DNA of 64,000 bases from Conchocele bisecta (GCA_029237695.1 CM055275.1:89702433-89766432); one strand, 5' to 3'. Shown: positions 20,172-31,233, counted from the first letter of the stretch. A program made the numbers and translations. The notes: a model not told the origin generated them from the sequence alone.

Positions 20172-20219
20172 TACAAACGAATAGCAGACGACAATGTGCA
20201 TGCCCAGCATTCTAAGGGT
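20172..20219. mobile_element. Right end of a W2 MITE emerging from the gap
   Basis: AGCAGACGACAATGTGCA and CAGCATTCTAAGGGTTA match the right end of W2, but the terminal TTAA is mutated (TTAC). Confidence 0.55.
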
Positions 20220-21583
20220 TACCCAATTAGTCGATGTATATAACACATTCTGCAAGACTATGGTTCGTACTGTAGTTTGTGATATTCGAGAAGTGTTCGA
20301 CAATGAATGGCACGGAGGCCTTGTATTGATGTGCAACAAGTCACACGAATTATAGGCTCACTACTAAACTGGCTGACAGGTACATGTACTCGCCTTTAAC
20401 ACAATCCTATATGTGTAAGTTATACATTTTTGTATAGACACTTTATGAGTGGCTCAATCCATGAATAAATGAATAGGTCTTCTTGGAAGAGGTACAATAG
20501 ACTTACATAAATATAACCTTTATTCAATGTGGGAATTGCCCAATTAATTATTGCCTAATTAATTATCTGACAGAAAACTAGAAAACAATGCTGCATATGC
20601 CATCCGTTCAACAGTGTAAATATTATACCAAATCTTACATGTAACACATACTTTATCCCCTATGTTTCGATCGAGTCGTCCTCGTTATAATTGGGATCAA
20701 CTGAACATTATTTCCATACCGCAAAAATCATTACCGTACGGATATTTCTATTGCATTTTAAATGTGAATTGACCAGCCATAAGTATAGCTTAAGCCAGAA
20801 AAAGTGGGAGAAATAGAGAATACTAGCCAAGTGTATTGTGATATCGTGTTTATCGTGAAATGCGTAGGAAGTCCGAGGCTCGCCGAGGAATTCCTACCGT
20901 TTCCCAGCCGAGCCTGATAAACGTGATATCAACATAAACTAGGCTGGTATTATTCATCAGGTACAGTTGTATGCTTGTCGCTGGTCAAATATAAAATAGT
21001 TTTCGTTGCAAAGAACGCGGAGTTGTTTACGTTACATCATTCGGTAACGCCATGTGACACGTGATACGATTATTAAGACATTATATTATCGATCAGTTCG
21101 TCAATGCAAAGCTCTTTACCTGATCAAATGTTGCGATGAAATCAACATCATTCCATAGTATTATTTGGTAGAATATAATTGCTTACTTCAATGTGTTTTA
21201 ATAATATAATTATACAGGATCTCAAACGAGTTTCAATTTGGTATGAGATTTATGAACGAGTTATGGCGAGGTGCATAAAATTGCAGAAAATCTGCAGATA
21301 TTCACAGAGATAGCTTAAGTCGGTAAAACTATTAAACATACCGGTACACGTATACATGTATAATACTATTGTTTCCCGTTCTTTGTAAGCACTTCATAGT
21401 ACCAAACGGGATCACATTTTAGCAACTGCACTCATTTTAATGAGTCATGGATGCTTCTAATGACTTTTAAAAAGTGATGACGTCAGCGTCAATACATCAT
21501 TGCCTTATCGTGCAATTAGGGACGTCATTTGGAGCCTATCAAATTCGCTGCAGGAGTTACATGTATTACACGCGTACCATATC
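20220..21583. other. No gene; palindromic MITE at about 20818-20945
   Basis: ACTAGCCAAGTGTATTGTGA with GATATCGTGTTTATCG is mirrored by GATAAACGTGATATCAAC and ACTAGGCTGGTATT around a GC-rich middle (CCGAGGCTCGCCGAGGAATT). A half-copy of the CTCAAACGAGTTTC family (see 47610) is at about 21220-21275. No credible coding frame. Confidence 0.45.
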
Positions 21584-21831
21584 ACATGTGTGGCTGTGAC
21601 TGGATAAATTGGGGCTTATGGAATTTGAGAACAGTGTATCTCCTGATCGAATAGCATTCTCCTGTAGCCTAATAATGATATATATTCCTTGTTAGAAGCA
21701 TGACGGGTGTTTAATTGATGGAATGGCGAATATTGCAGATCCTGATCCGATTGTGCGGATGCACAGGCTGATCTTGATATACACTGGTCCCAAAGTCCTT
21801 AAGCCCAATTTCTCCAGTCACAGTCACATTT
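21584..21831. mobile_element. MITE W1, complete copy
   Basis: Ends ATGTGTGGCTGTGACTGGA and TCCAGTCACAGTCACAT are inverted repeats. The internal order (CTCCTGATC, CCTGTAGCCTAATAATGAT, GCAGATCCTGATC, GATGCACAGGCTGATC) matches 54746-54974. Confidence 0.75.
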
Positions 21832-22039
21832 ATGAAATGAGTTACAACACGGTATAAGAAGGTTTTCAAGTAATAAGTAAACATACGATATTTACCTCTT
21901 TACATACTTGTGCGTCACTGCTATTGTATGCTTAGCAACGAAAGCAGGAAGTTTATGTATGTACTATAATCTGTTCCAGCCAATATAATATGAACACTTA
22001 TACACAATAAACTATACAATGTAAATTTTTCAAACTGAA

Positions 22040-25000
22040 CAGGGGTTCACGAAAACTGTGAGGAAGTTACATAGCGACACACTCGAAGCCGAGGTTGGGG
22101 ATTCTCAAGGCTAGGAGGACTCACGGAGCTGGAATCACGGGGTTCACGAAGCTGGAATTGGGAAATTATTTTCACGGAGCTGATAACTCATGTAGCTGAG
22201 TGGGGGTCACACGGCAGGGTTCACGAAGCTCGAGGTGAGGGGATTCACGGATGTGGGAACTACTGTAGCTGAGTGGGGGTCCACATAGCGGGTTCACGAA
22301 GCTGGAGGTGGGGATTCACGGAGCTGAGAACTCATGTACCTGAGGGGGGGGGGGGGTGGGGGGGGGGGGGTCACACGGCAGGGTTCACGAAGCTGGAGGT
22401 CGGGATTCACGGATGTGGGAACTACTGTAGCGAGTGACATAGCGGGGTTCACGAAGCTGGAGGTGGGGGATTCAGGAGCGAGAACTCATGTAGCTGAGTG
22501 GGGGTCACACAGCAGGGTTCACGAGCTGAGGTGGGGATTCACGGATGTGGGAACTACTGTAGCTGAGTGGGGGTCACATAGCGGGGTTCACGAAGCTGGA
22601 AGTGGGGATTCACGGAGCTGGGGAATCGTGAGCTGATGTGGGTCACTAGCGGTATTCCCGAGCTGGAGTGGTGGAATTCACGGGACAGGGAACATGTAGC
22701 GAGTGGGGGTTCAGCGGGGTTCACGAAGCTGGAGGTGGGGATTGACGGAGCTGGAACTCGTGTAGCTGATGTGGGTCACATCATTGCGGTATTCACTCAG
22801 CTGGAGGTGGGATCACGAAGCAGGAAACTCATGTAGCTGATTGGGGGGCGTGGGGGTCACATAGTGCTGGGTCACGAAGCTGGAGGTGAGGATTCAAGGA
22901 GCTGATAACTCATGTAGCTGAGTGGGGTTTACATAGCGGGGTTCACGAAGCTAGAGGTTGCGAGATACGGAGCTTGGAATTTCCGGAACTGTGAAGTCAT
23001 GTAGCAGAGTGAGGGTCACATAGCGGGCTTCACGAAGCTGAAGGTGGGAATTCATGTATATGGGTGGGGGTCATATAGCGGAGATACACGCAGCTGTAGG
23101 GGGACATTAACGGAGCTGAGCTCTCATGTAGCTGAGTGTCGGACACATAGCGGGTTTCACGAAGCTGGAGGTGGGGATTTACGGAGCTGGGAACTCATGT
23201 AGCTGAGTGTATGTCACATAGCCGGGTTCACGAAGATGTAGGTGGGGTATTCACGGAGCTGGAACACATGTAGTCGAGTGGGGGTTACATAGTGGGGTTC
23301 ACAAAGCTGAAGGAGGTAATTCCAGGTCATGTAGCTGAATGAGGTCATATTGCGGGGTTTACGAAGCTGGAGGTGGACATTCGTGGAGCTGGGAACTCCT
23401 GTAGCTGGGTGACTGTCACATAGCTGGATTCACGAAGCTGGAGGTGGGGATTCACGGAGCTGGGAACTGAAGTAGCTGATTGGAAGTCATATAGTGGGAT
23501 TCACGAAGCTCTATGTGGGAATTCACGGAGCTGGAAACTCATGTATCTGAGTGCAAGGTCACATAGCGGGATTCACGAAACTGGATTCACGGAGCTGATA
23601 ACTCGTGTAACTGAGTGGGGATGATATAGCGGGGTTCACGAAGCTGGAGGTGGAAATTCACGGAGCTGGAACTCATGTAGCTGAGTGTGGATATTATAGT
23701 GGGGTTCACGAAGCTGGAGGTGGGAATTCACGGAGCTGGGAACTCATGTAGCTGAGTGGGGAACACATAGCGAGGTTCACGAAGCTGGAGGTGGACATTC
23801 ACGGAGCTGTGAACTCATGTAGCTGGGTGGGGGTCAGATAGCGGGGTTCACGAAAATGGAGGGGTGGAGGGGGATTTCACGGAGCTGATAACTCATGTAG
23901 CTGAGTGGGGTTTACATAGCGGGGTTCACGAAGCTAGAGGTGGCAAGATACGGAGCTGGGAATTTCCGGAACTGTGAAGTCATGTAGCAGAGTGAGGGTC
24001 ACATAGCGGGCTTCACGAAGCTGGAGGTGGGAATTCATGTATATGGGTGGGGGTCATATAGCGGAGATACACGCAGCTGTAGGGGGACATTAACGGAGCT
24101 GAGATCTCATGTAGCTGAGTGTCGGACACATAGCGGGTTTCACGAAGCTGGAGGTGGGGATTTACGGAGCTGGGAACTCATGTAGCTGAGTGTGTGTCAC
24201 ATAGCCGGGTTCACGAAGATGGAGGTGGGGTATTCACGGAGCTGGAACACATGTAGTCGAGTGGGGGTTACATAGCGGGGTTCACAAAGCTGAAGGAGGT
24301 AATTCCAGGTCATATAGCTGAATGAGGTCATATTGAGGGGTTTACGAAGCTAGAGGTGGAAATTCGTGGAGCTGGGAACTCCTGTAGCTGGGTGACTGTC
24401 ACATAGCTGGATTCACGAAGCTGGAGGTGGGGATTCACGGAGCTGGGAACTGAAGTAGCTGATTGGAGGTCATATAGTGGGATTCACGAAGCTCTATGTG
24501 GGAATTCACGGAGCTGGAAACTCATGTATCTGAGTGCAAGGTCACATAGCGGGATTCACGAAACTGGATTCACGGAGCTGAGAACTCGTGTAACTGAGTG
24601 GGGAAGATATACCAGGGTTCACGAAGCTGGAGGTGGGAATTTCACGGAGCTGGAAATCATGTAGCTGAGTGTGGATTATTATAGTGGGGTTCACGTCAAG
24701 CTGGAGGTGGGAATTCACGAAGCTGGGAACTCATGTAGCTGGGTGGGGGTTGGGGGAGCTAAATAGCGGGATTCTCGAAGCTGGAGGTGGGAATTCACGG
24801 AGCTGGTAACTCGTGCAACTGAGTGAGTGTCATATAGCGGGATTCGCGAAGCTGGAGGTGGGAATTGACGGAGCTGGGAACTCATGTAGCTGAGTGAATG
24901 TCATATAGCGGGATTCACGAAGCTGGAGCTGGGAATTCACGGAGTTGGGAACTGATGTAGCTGCATGGATGTCATATAGTGAGATTCACGGAACTGGAGG

Positions 25001-25500
25001 TGGGAATTCACGCAGCTGGGACCTCATGTAGCTGAGTGGGTCACATAGCGGGGTTCATGAAGTTGGAGGGGGGGGGGGGGGGGGTGAATTCGCGGAGCTA
25101 TAATTCATGTAGCAGATGGGGGTCACATAGCGGGCTTCACGAAGCTGGAGGTGGGTATTCACAGAGCTGGGAACTCATGTAGCTTAGTGGAGTCACATAA
25201 CGGGGTTCACAAAGCTGACGTGGGTAATTCACGAAGCTGAGGAGATTGTAGATGTGTGTATTTATGCGTGCTTCCCGTGTTTTTGTACGTGATTGCGTGC
25301 GTGTGTGTGGGGGTGGGGGTGTGGGTGCGTGTGTGTGGGTCCGTGTGTGTTGTGTTTTACTTAATGCGTGGTTCACGAAGCTGGAGGGGGTGATTCATGA
25401 AGCTGGGGAGGACGTGTAGCTGTGTGTGAAGTGGGGAGGGGTGGGGTGATATAAAACGTGCTTCGCGCGGTTTGCGAAGCTGAAGTGGATGATTCACGTA
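22040..25500. repeat. Satellite array, about 71-bp unit, with a 983-bp higher-order repeat
   Basis: The unit contains TTCACGAAGCTGGAGGTGGG, ATTCACGGAGCTGGGAACTC and ATGTAGCTGAGTGGGGGTCA. About 45-50 units are present, many with small indels or missing pieces. Variant units recur in the same order 983 bp apart (for example GCTGATAACTCATG at 22901 and 23884, and TAACTGAGTG at 23608 and 24591), so a 13-14-unit block was duplicated recently. Homopolymer G runs lie near 22346-22370 and 25069-25083. The edges decay into diverged units near 22040 and 25450. Frames inside are repeat by-products. Confidence 0.9.
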
Positions 25501-25519
25501 TTTAGGCGACATCCAGATA

Positions 25520-26010
25520 TTAAAGGTTCATTCCCACTCAGTAGGCACAAATGTTATTATAGAATAAAATAAGAATTTTATCACTATTCCACAAGGTTCT
25601 AAAATTACTAGTTCCCGCTATACAGATATAATAATTTAGTATTGTTTAATTTACTGATAGTGACTCGCGGTTGCATCAGGCTATTTTCATATGCAAATGA
25701 GGCATGACGTTTTTAATTAGTTTTACTAATTAAATACGTCACCTGAAAAAATCATATTTTCGACAGATTATAAAGTATAATCATTGCACATACAAAAGTA
25801 AATACAGAGAATAAATAGTAACATGTTAAGGAAACAAGGTTATCGCCCCTGATATCAGTTTCTAAATTAACGTCTGATATAAAATGTATTTTAATGCCAA
25901 TCAATACTTGGGGTAATGGTAAATGAATGTTTATTTGCCAGCGACTGTCTCAGATAATGTATCTGACATAAATAACAGCTTGTGCCTACTGAGTGGACAT
26001 GTACACTTAA
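25520..26010. mobile_element. Palindromic MITE W3 (CCCACTCAGTAGGCACAA ends), TTAA flanked
   Basis: It starts TTAAAGGTTCATTCCCACTC and ends CTACTGAGTGGACATGTACA followed by CTTAA. Internal landmarks are AGTGACTCGCGGT, ATATGCAAATGAGGCATGAC and CATTGCACAT. The length of 491 bp matches the copy at 59864-60355. TTAA ends suggest piggyBac-type mobilisation. Confidence 0.75.
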
Positions 26011-26281
26011 GGTAGAAAAATGCGAATGTGTGCCGCCTTGGAATCGGTGTTGACAATCGAAGTAGGACAGTCAACATGTCAATACATTTTTGGCCACATG
26101 TCTGTGTTTATGATACTCTCTCCGACTGATTTATGTTCAGAAAAGGACAGAACACGTTCATGTCAAATCTCAAATCACACGCCTACCTCGAAAGTACAAT
26201 ATAATGCGTTATAAAGTCATGCACAGGCATATTGGTAAAAGCGTGAAAATACTACTAGTAAAATGACAAAATTCGGCTCAT

Positions 26282-26655
26282 TTAACAATTCCTGTGCGTG
26301 ATTTAACGGCGCAATGGCGTTGGAAGTACATTACCAATTACATTAGACCGCTACACACAACAATTGTCGTCTGCTGTTGCTTTATATCTTGCCTTTTTTC
26401 TCTATCAAAATATGGTTTGACAGCATTTCAGAATCATTTCCCATGGAAACGATTCTGAAGTGCTGTCAAAGCATAATGTAAATTATTCTAAAGTGCTGTG
26501 AAAGCATGTTTTTGATGATAACAAAATGGAAAATAGAAAATAAACAGCAGACGACAAAACATTAAGATAGCTGTGTAAGGGTTAACAATTCCTGTGCATG
26601 ATTTAACAGCACAATCTCGTTGGAAGAACATTACCCATTGGACAATTAGACCGTC
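26282..26655. mobile_element. W2 MITE (26343-26585) inside a partial tandem duplication
   Basis: W2 landmarks AATTGTCGTCTGCTGTTGC and CAGCAGACGAC lie at 26362 and 26547. The flank TTAACAATTCCTGTGCGTGA at 26282 recurs as TTAACAATTCCTGTGCATGA at 26582, with about 62 bp of continued similarity that runs into TTAGACCG of the element start. So flank plus element was duplicated, and the second element was lost after about 10 bp. Confidence 0.65.
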
Positions 26656-27425
26656 AGTGGAGAACAACAGCCATACATGTTTCTTCACATACTGCGCCGA
26701 ATCGTGCGACAAATCCGCACGCCATTGCCTCTGATGTTGAGACACATGTTGCGAGTGTATTCCGCACATCGTTGTTACCAGAGCATCTCATTATAGGACG
26801 ATCTCCTTCCAAATCAAGGAAAAACAACTTCATCGCGTGGTGTATTCTTACATATCCAAATTCTCTCAAAGTCAGCAGATTGATTTTTGCAAAACATTAT
26901 CTCTGAAGCTGTTGTATTTGCTATGCGTCATAACAAATGAGTATAACAATTAGAGTTTTAGATTCACGTTGAATTTGATAAATCCCAGCATGACTAAGAT
27001 ATTAAGGTTTAAAAGGTTTACGACTTACAAGGCAAACATATCCAGAAAATAGAGATAAGCAATAATCCCGGCATCAAATCAAACTTGTGATAGCCTCCGT
27101 ATTGGAACGTTTCAGGCTGTTCACGTAATTTGGTTTGCAGTTACATGTATTATATATTTTTGGGTTTCAACAATATTTATTGTCCCTGTAATATGTTTGT
27201 GGTAGGGTCTGGGCCATCCCCCACAAACCGTATACAAGTTGTCTGTCACACTGTGTGTACTTCATGTCATCAGGTTCTGTATACATATACACCCTATTCT
27301 ACTCTACTCTTACAGTACTGAACAGAAATCACTGTCGTCCGCTAAATAATGTTTTAAAACGCGAAATGATGACAATGTGGACAGAATGATATGCAAAGTA
27401 TATTAGATTTGTATGTGGATATATG
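26656..27425. other. No gene or clear repeat recognised
   Basis: Mixed-composition DNA with short chance frames on both strands only. It ends where the first LTR of the TRIM-like array begins. Confidence 0.4.
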
Positions 27426-27447
27426 TGTCACAGGGTGAGAAACATGT

Positions 27448-27523
27448 GCTCCGGCCCGGGGCTCGAACCCGGGACCTCTGGTTTACCGTACCATCGCTCT
27501 AACCGATTGAGCTAGCCGGGCAC
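27448..27523 (-). pseudogene. tRNA-like cloverleaf inside the TRIM LTR (representative copy)
   Basis: The minus strand begins GTGCCCGGCTAGCTCAATCG and contains the A box (TAGCTCAATCGG) and B box (GGTTCGAGCCC) of a pol III type 2 promoter. The 5' half resembles metazoan tRNA-Lys. A cloverleaf can be drawn: D stem GCTC/GAGC, T stem CCGGG/CCCGG, anticodon stem 4 of 5 pairs, acceptor 5 inner pairs with the outer two mismatched. The anticodon loop lacks the invariant U33 (loop ACGGTAA), so decoding is unlikely. Other copies are at about 27710-27785, 27970-28046 and 28601-28677, with small changes in the B box in the second and third. Confidence 0.7.
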
Positions 27524-28252
27524 GAATACACACTTCCTCCCCTCAGTGAGTTACATACCGCGACATACCTCCCCGCCAAATTGGAATTCGTCCCCGAATT
27601 CTATATTTAATTCACCTCTGAATTCCACATATTTGGTACATTTTGGGTAGTATATATATATCAGTCACGGTCCCTAGTTGGGCGCCAAATGTCACAGGGT
27701 GAGAAAAATGTGCTCCGGCCCGGGGCTGAACCCGGGACCTCTGGTTTACCGTACCATCGCTCTAACCGACTGAGCTAGCCGGGCACGAATACACATTTCC
27801 TCCCCACAGTGAGTTACGTACCTTGACATACTTCCCCGCCAAATTGGAATTCGTCCCCGAATTCTATATTTAATTCGTCTCTGAATTCCACATATTTGGT
27901 ACATTTTGGGTAGTATATATCAGTCACGGTCCCTCGTTGGGCGCCAAATGTGACAGGGTGAGAAAAATGTGCTCCGGCCCGGGGCTCGAAACCGGGACCT
28001 CTGGTTTACCGTACCATCGCTCTAACCGACTGAGCTAGCCGGGCACGAATACACATTTCCTCCCCACAGTGAGTTACGTACCGTGACATACTTCCCCGCC
28101 AAATTGGAATTCGTCCCCGAATTCTATATTTAATTCGTCTCTGAATTCCATATATTTGGTTCATTTTGGGTAGTATATATATCAGTCACGGTCCCTCGTT
28201 GGGCGCCAAATGTCACAGGGTGAGAAAGATGCATATCCGACCGGAGGCTCTC

Positions 28253-28577
28253 TGTTCCTCTTCTTTTTCTCTCTAAACATTTTCTTTTTTTTTGTTTTGC
28301 TTATATTTAACGGCGGCACTGGCTCGAGGACCTTGCATGCCGTCTCCCAAGAATGGGAGAAAGAACGGAGGTAGAGATTTTTTGAGAGAAGCCGGTAATT
28401 CGTATTTACAGAGCAACTACGAATTATCGGTACCCATTCATAGCTGGGTGAACTGGAGCAGTGTGGATAAAGTGTCTTGCCCAATGACACAACGCAGCGC
28501 CTCCGGTGAGGCTCGAACCCACGACCTTTAGATCAGCAGTCTGACGCTCTAACCACCAGGCCATTGCGCTCCACACC
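28253..28577 (-). mobile_element. tRNA-derived SINE inserted in the TRIM array
   Basis: On the minus strand a tRNA-like head (GGAGCGCAATGGCCTGGTGG with B box GGTTCGAGCCTC) is followed by a body with TGTGTCATTGGGCAAGACAC and TTCACCCAGCTATGAATGGG, a 3' region with GGTCCTCGAGCCAGTGCC, and an A-rich tail at about 28282-28291. The body resembles the conserved central region seen in several metazoan SINEs. A matching 3' scrap lies at 52697-52747. No clear target-site duplication is seen. Confidence 0.7.
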
Positions 28578-28875
28578 AATATCACAGGGTGAGAAAAATG
28601 TGCATCGGCCCGGGGCTCGAACCTGGGACCTCTGGTTTACCGTACCATCGCTCTAACCGACTGAGCTAGCCGGGCACGAATACACACTTCCTCCCCACAG
28701 TGAGTTACGTACCGTGACATACTTCCCCACCAAATTGGAATTCGTCCCCGAATTCTATATTTAATTCGTCTCTGAATTCCACATATTTGGTACATTTTGG
28801 GTAGTATATATATCAGTCACGGTCCCTAGTTGGGCGCCAAATGTCACAGGGTGAGAAAAATGTGCTCCGGCCCGG

Positions 28876-29129
28876 CGGTGGTCAATAATGTAGAGTTGGC
28901 TCTACACATAAATTCCCCACGCGGGTTCTAATGGACCAAATTACAAGTAAACGCCCACTGTCTTCAGATGCCTATATTATTACATTGACTTAAATATATT
29001 TCATATATATTTACAGATCGTATAATTACAGAGATTGAAGACAGTGGGCGTTTACTTGTAATTGGTCCATTAGAACCCGCGTGGGGAATTTATGTGTAGA
29101 GCCAACTCTACATTATTGACCACCGCCAT
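28876..29129. repeat. Fold-back inverted duplication of the Gypsy LTR end
   Basis: Left arm about 28874-28965 and right arm about 29036-29129 are near-perfect inverted copies of about 92 bp (for example GGTGGTCAATAATGTAGAG and CTCTACATTATTGACCACC), separated by about 70 bp of normal LTR sequence. Only the right arm is in the order of the 3' LTR. The junction between the left arm and the LTR lies in a shared CTTCA. Confidence 0.8.
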
Positions 29130-29159
29130 ATAAGAGCGTGTGAGCCCCAGTCGGTGACA
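28966..29159 (+). repeat. 5' LTR remnant with LTR end and primer-binding-site candidate
   Basis: It matches the last about 190 bp of the 3' LTR (ATATTATTACATTGACTTAA ... GAGCCCCAGTCGGTGA) and ends in GTGACA at 29159. After two bases comes TGGTGGCCAGTGAAATTGG (29162), the expected place of a primer binding site; I do not identify the primer tRNA. The spacing of two bases equals that in the TRIM units. Confidence 0.65.
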
Positions 29160-31233
29160 AATGGTGGCCAGTGAAATTGGACCAAAACCGGTGATTTGAA
29201 TCGCACAAAGAGTAAACATCGTGTATTCTCTGGATATGAATATGTATGAGATGTGTAGTGTGACGTCACTCACACCGACCAGTGCCTAAGCCAATCAGAT
29301 TGGATATATTATATTCCACCCGGTTCCCTGAGATTGTTTGTAAACAAACAACTACACGTGCGTGTTAGATAGAGTGGATCCACATATAAACTGTTGTACC
29401 GGTGATCACCAAGAAGGAGGCGGCGACACGGGACATCAGCAACACCTAGAATCGTGTACGACGGAGCTGAAGATTGGTTGCGAACGTTATTCCACGGACG
29501 CGTTTGGATTATCTGTGACCAGATGATTAGTGACAGTTACATTTGTGTGGATTATTTAGGTGTATATACTTTACTGTGACTGTGATATATACATGGATTT
29601 ACTATACTAGTCGGCTGTTGGTGAGTCAATTTTCTCTGTTTTGCAGTTTCATATCCGTTTTGATTGCGTGCAATGTTGTCATGACCGGGTAGACCTCATA
29701 GGACACATAGTCTGTCAATTTACAGTTATTTGTCAGTGATTGTGTAACAATTCAGACAATCCATGACGGTATACGCCTTTACCTGGCAATTGTATCGATA
29801 CTACATATTCACTGCACATGTGAATCTGTACATGCGGTCCGATTGTTAGCACGTGTATCTGTGTATACCAGCATTGAATTGTGGAATTGTTGACACCATG
29901 GAGTTGATTATGTGAGCTTTGGGTTGTTGTATCTGTTCTGTCGATATTGTATCTCAAGTCACATATTCTTATGGTATATGTTCCGTTATATTTGGCCAAT
30001 ATATCTGTATATCCTGCCCATTATAGTCAGCCCCTATAGCTCAGCCCTATAGCCCTCAGCCCTATAGCCCAGCCATACCCAGCCATAAAACCACATCCAT
30101 ATAGCTTGACATATCGCCCGCGCCCAGCGCTGCATTTCACTACTAACCAAACTGCTTGATATTGCTTCTTTGGGAAAATAATTTTGTACATTTCTTGTTG
30201 GAAAATCCGATCGACCAGATTTTCATAGTTGCGGACTCTGATTTTGTGACAATATTTTTTTTTCCGACCCTGTTTTGCCCATGAACTCCCCTGTTCGCGC
30301 GTTTTTCGCTAAATGAATCGATAACATCGTAAACTACTCAATAGGTTTTGTTGATTGTCCGACTAGCGCAGTGGTCAGCGAGGTCGGCTGCCAGGTTGTG
30401 GATTGTAAGTGAGAAGTTTATCGGTGGTTCGAGGCTCGCTAGGGTGTTCTATTTTTTTTCCCCAGAAATACAATTCTGATTTTTTTTATTTAAAGTAAAT
30501 AAGTATACAGGTACCTTGATCCAGTTAATTATTTGAAAAGCGGAAACCGCTCAAATAATTTTCTTAGTATCTATCTCTGACTCGCGACGCCGCGCCGTAT
30601 CGTATTTTCGCGTATTTTGTTGTTATTAGTGTGTGTGTGCTAGTATGAGTGGACGTATGCAGTTGGAAATTTTAAACACATCATCTCCTCCATTATCATT
30701 ATTCATTTCATGAACAATACGGTGTTGAACTCTGGAAGTTGTACACACAACGTGTGAAGTTGAACTAAACTAAATAGTGAACTATTGTGGTATAATATTT
30801 GGAAACGTGACGTAAATGCTGAAAGTTGATCAGCAACCGACGCCAATGCGTCATATGACGTCAGGATTACAATGAAACGACAAAACAAAATAATTGCTTG
30901 TTGGATGAACTGAAGTGCATTTGCATAGTGAAATTCCAATTTAGTACAGGAGCCACGTGAGAGTAATTCTGGGAACTGTGAAGGACACGTATGTGAGGAA
31001 ATATACACTGAACGTTTATACAAAGTGAACCATTTATCTACGTAGTGCAACATCAATGGAAACTTATTTAGTGAAGTGATACTTGATCAAGTCAAACGGA
31101 CGTGGATATGAACAATCAGTGAACATATACATTGGTAGTATATATATATAAATAGTGATTATTCATAGTGAGACATCCAAAAGCCAAAGACAATTTATTT
31201 ACCTATATTGTGCTGATTTTGAATTGAAAGATC
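29160..31233 (+). other. Gypsy leader, about 2.1 kb, no gene; tRNA-like segment and splice-like signals
   Basis: The leader is long for a Gypsy element. A tRNA-like segment lies at about 30357-30435 (A box TAGCGCAGTGG, B box GGTTCGAGGCTC), probably a SINE head or tRNA relic. A donor-like TTGGTGAGT (about 29618-29626) and an acceptor-like TATTTTTTTTCCCCAG (about 30450-30465) could define a leader intron. A CCCTATAGCCCAGCC-type local repeat is at 30030-30080. Nothing protein-like is seen before the ATG at 31234. Confidence 0.4.

Larger units (their letters stand above)
27426..28875 (-). mobile_element. TRIM-like miniature LTR element concatemer, about 262-bp unit, tRNA-like sequence in LTR
   Basis: Read on the minus strand, each unit has an LTR of about 140 bp (TGTCACGGTACG ... 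CACCCTGTGACA), two bases, a primer-binding-site-like TGGCGCCCAAC complementary to the 3' end of tRNA-Lys (GTTGGGCGCCA), an internal part of only about 120 bp without any frame, and a polypurine tract (GGCGGGGAAG) just before the next LTR. LTRs in plus coordinates: 27426-27565, 27690-27828, 27949-28088, 28211-about 28252 (cut by a SINE), 28579-28719, 28842-28875 (cut). Starts are spaced 264, 259, 262 and 263 bp. LTR-internal-LTR-internal order is what unequal recombination between TRIM copies yields. A plain tandem repeat of a tRNA-derived SINE is the alternative. Confidence 0.7.

Noticed and set aside
19590..20339. Frames of about 190-250 codons across 19.6-20.3 kb
   Set aside because: They consist almost entirely of X from the 500-N gap.
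22334..22836. Gly-rich frames in the satellite
   Set aside because: Produced by the 71-bp repeat and G homopolymers; frame is not kept between units.
28292..28531. Plus-strand 79-codon frame
   Set aside because: It lies entirely within the SINE, antisense to its tRNA-like head.
27448..28677. Functional tRNA gene cluster
   Set aside because: Outer acceptor pairs do not match, U33 is absent, B boxes are altered in some copies and each lies within an LTR-like repeat.
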